Shown piece by piece: positions 55,964 through 57,682 of a DNA stretch of 57,682 bases (positions are counted from its first letter, which is position 1; the number at the start of each line of letters is the position of its first letter). A program made the position numbers and the translations under genes. This DNA comes from Methylococcales bacterium OPU3_GD_OMZ (lineage in GTDB: Bacteria > Pseudomonadota > Gammaproteobacteria > Methylococcales > Methylomonadaceae). Location of the stretch: assembly GCA_001901525.1 (NCBI GenBank), contig MPSY01000001.1, positions 18,180 through 75,861 of the forward strand, read 5' to 3'. The notes below the pieces were generated by a model that worked only from the letters and a program-made list of their open reading frames with translations, was not told where the DNA came from and did no database searches.

Positions 55964-56932
55964 ATGCGTAATCAAATAAATCGGAAGGTATGTGTTGCAC
56001 CGATGCTCGATTGGACGGATAAGCATTGCCGTTTTTTTCATCGTTTAATTTCCAGACACACCGTACTATATAGCGAAATGATAACGACCAATGCGTTGTT
56101 GCGAGGGAATGCGGCTTCGTTTTTAGCCTTTAATCCTTGTGAATCACCGCTTGCATTGCAGTTAGGAGGGTCTGATCCAAAGGCGTTAGCTGAATGTAGT
56201 GTTATGGCTGAAGATTTTGGCTATGATGAGATTAATCTTAATGTGGGTTGTCCGAGTGACCGGGTGCAAAATGGTCGTTTCGGTGCTTGTTTGATGGCAG
56301 AGCCTGCAACGGTCGCGGAATGCATTTTAGAAATGCAACATAAAGTTAACATTCCAGTAACGGTTAAAAACAGAATTGGTATTGATGGCAAAGAAACCTA
56401 CGGTGATTTGTTAGCTTTTATTGAAACAGTTGCAGGAGGCGGGTGTGAGGTTTTTATTATTCACGCACGGATTGCGGTTTTAAGTGGTTTGTCACCGAAG
56501 CAAAATAGGGATATTCCGCCTTTACAATATGAATTTGTAAACCAGATTAAGGCGGCGTTCCCTACCTTGGAGATTATTGTTAACGGTGGGGTTAAAACGT
56601 TGGACCAGGTGGATAGTCATTTAAAAACCCTTGATGGAGCAATGATTGGTCGAGAGGCTTACCATAATCCTTATTTGCTTTCAGGTGTGGACTCCCTTTT
56701 TTATCAGGAGGAGGCTGTTTGTTTAACGCGCCATGAAATTATTGAAGCGATGATCCCTTATGTTCAAAAGCAATTAGCGATGGGTGTTCGTTTGAATCAA
56801 ATAACACGTCATTTATTAGGCTTGTTCCACGGTGAACCCGGTGCCAGAAAATGGCGGCGTTACTTAAGTCAGCATGCACATGAACAAGGTGTAAATGAAT
56901 CTGTTTTGTTAACAGCTTTAGATTTTGTCTGA
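55964..56932 (+). CDS. dusA: tRNA-dihydrouridine synthase A
   Basis: DusA reduces uridines 20 and 20a of the tRNA D-loop to dihydrouridine with FMN. The 322-residue TIM-barrel enzyme has APMLDWTDKHCRFFHRL at the N-terminus, LQLGGSDPKALAEC, and the catalytic cysteine in NVGCPSDRVQNGRFGACLM. The FMN phosphate region VNGGVKTLDQV lies further on. The AxMLxWTD motif distinguishes DusA from DusB and DusC. No clear ribosome-binding site is seen. folE follows after 66 bases. Confidence 0.95.
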   Translation: MRNQINRKVCVAPMLDWTDKHCRFFHRLISRHTVLYSEMITTNALLRGNAASFLAFNPCESPLALQLGGSDPKALAECSVMAEDFGYDEINLNVGCPSDRVQNGRFGACLMAEPATVAECILEMQHKVNIPVTVKNRIGIDGKETYGDLLAFIETVAGGGCEVFIIHARIAVLSGLSPKQNRDIPPLQYEFVNQIKAAFPTLEIIVNGGVKTLDQVDSHLKTLDGAMIGREAYHNPYLLSGVDSLFYQEEAVCLTRHEIIEAMIPYVQKQLAMGVRLNQITRHLLGLFHGEPGARKWRRYLSQHAHEQGVNESVLLTALDFV

Positions 56933-56998
56933 TTGAAAAGGACGTTATAATAAATGATTTATTTACCCTTATCCTTAAAATAAAGTTGAGAAACCTCT

Positions 56999-57544
56999 AT
57001 GGAAGATTATTTTTCAAAAATCATTGAATCGGTAGGTGAAGACCTTGACCGTGAAGGATTGGTTGATACCCCAAAGCGTGCTGCAAAAGCATTTAAGTTT
57101 TTAAATAACGGCTATACTAAAAACCTTGATGAAGTCCTCAATAATGCTGTTTTTGAGGCCGACACTGATGATATGGTTATTGTGAAGAATATCGAAATGT
57201 ATTCTTTATGCGAGCATCACTTATTGCCTTTTATTGGTCAGTGTCATATTGGTTATTTACCGAGTAAAAAAGTTATTGGATTGTCTAAAATAGCGCGTAT
57301 TGTTGATATGTATTCACGGCGAATGCAAATTCAGGAGCGGTTAACTAAACAAATTGCAAGTGCAATCGGTGATGCAATAGATGCCCGGGGTGTTGCGGTC
57401 GTTATTGAGGCTAAACATCTTTGCATGATGATGCGAGGTGTCGAAAAGCAAAACTCAGTCATGGCAACTTCAGTCATGACCGGTATTTTCCGAGATGAAC
57501 TCAATACTCGCATGGAATTTTTGAATTTAATTAAAGACCGGTAG
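56999..57544 (+). CDS. folE: GTP cyclohydrolase I
   Basis: FolE turns GTP into dihydroneopterin triphosphate for folate and related pterins. The 181-residue protein has the zinc-binding cysteine and histidine in [22 protein letters not shown] and the second zinc cysteine in [13 protein letters not shown], so it is the zinc-dependent FolE type. A TATAAT sequence (about 56947-56955) precedes it, with GAAACCTCT as a weak leader. A tetrahydrofolate or methanopterin role cannot be told from this gene. Confidence 0.95.
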   Translation: MEDYFSKIIESVGEDLDREGLVDTPKRAAKAFKFLNNGYTKNLDEVLNNAVFEADTDDMVIVKNIEMYSLCEHHLLPFIGQCHIGYLPSKKVIGLSKIARIVDMYSRRMQIQERLTKQIASAIGDAIDARGVAVVIEAKHLCMMMRGVEKQNSVMATSVMTGIFRDELNTRMEFLNLIKDR

Positions 57545-57623
57545 AACGTTTAGTTTTTTGGTGTGATGTCATTAGCTAGTTAGCGGGTATTTTAGTCAGC
57601 AATTAAGGGTGAGAGGAATTTAA

Positions 57624-57682
57624 ATGAAAAAAACGGTTATGGCATCTTGGGGAGATCAACCCGCTAAAATACGTTGTGTTAA
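57624..57682 (+). CDS. Start of an unidentified gene, truncated by the window
   Basis: An ATG preceded by a GAGAGGAAT ribosome-binding site opens a frame that reads MKKTVMASWGDQPAKIRCV and continues past the end of the window. Nineteen residues are too few to assign a family. It lies 80 bases after folE in the same direction. Confidence 0.5.
   Translation, partial: MKKTVMASWGDQPAKIRCV

Overview
The window is 57.7 kb of compact chromosomal sequence from an A+T-rich gammaproteobacterium. No insertion sequence, prophage, integrase or CRISPR array was seen. Placement rests on the gyrA-serC-pheA-hisC-tyrA-aroA-cmk-rpsA-ihfB supra-operon, hfq-hflX-hflK-hflC-hisZ-purA, smc-zipA, a sodium-pumping NQR operon and feoABC. 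An MxaD-family protein and a set of genes of the kind that accompany PQQ-dependent alcohol dehydrogenases point to a methylotroph, for example Methylococcales or a Methylophaga-like lineage. The exact taxon cannot be fixed from this sequence, and no dehydrogenase gene is in view.

Layout. 1-4.9 kb: the end of nqrB, then nqrCDEF, apbE and the short nqrM, which form the Na+-NQR operon with its flavin and iron maturation factors. 5-7.8 kb: a CBS-pair protein, a 498-bp gap, then an mxaD-like gene, a YVTN beta-propeller and a small unknown protein. 7.8-11.8 kb (minus strand): an ABC exporter, a PHP phosphoesterase, a YcgN-type cysteine-cluster protein and a MOSC protein. 12-16.3 kb: a binding protein, a second YVTN propeller, an ABC ATPase and an ABC-2 permease, followed by a membrane-anchored four-cysteine protein. 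16.3-16.7 kb: tRNA-Gly and tRNA-Cys behind a consensus promoter, plus a decayed tRNA-Cys-like fragment.

16.8-26 kb: mutL, miaA, hfq, hflX, hflK, hflC, hisZ and purA. 26-33.3 kb: a DUF523/DUF1722 protein, tRNA-Leu (minus), rnr, rlmB and a probable di-iron ferritin-like protein (plus), then convergent genes for a small zinc-ribbon-like protein, psd and a short-type queF (minus). 33.4-39.3 kb: smc, zipA, a low-molecular-weight phosphatase, a Dabb-like protein and a dienelactone hydrolase family protein. 39.3-50.4 kb: gyrA behind a structured leader, the aromatic amino acid, serine and histidine-type genes, cmk, rpsA and ihfB. 50.5-53.4 kb: feoABC under a clear Fur box. 53.7-57.7 kb: prfC, a DUF1499 protein (minus), dusA, folE and the start of an unrecognised gene.

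The parts most worth a second look are the two periplasmic propeller modules separated from any PQQ dehydrogenase, the di-iron protein at 30.7 kb, the structured gyrA leader, the large inverted repeat at 31.65 kb and the tRNA-Cys relic.
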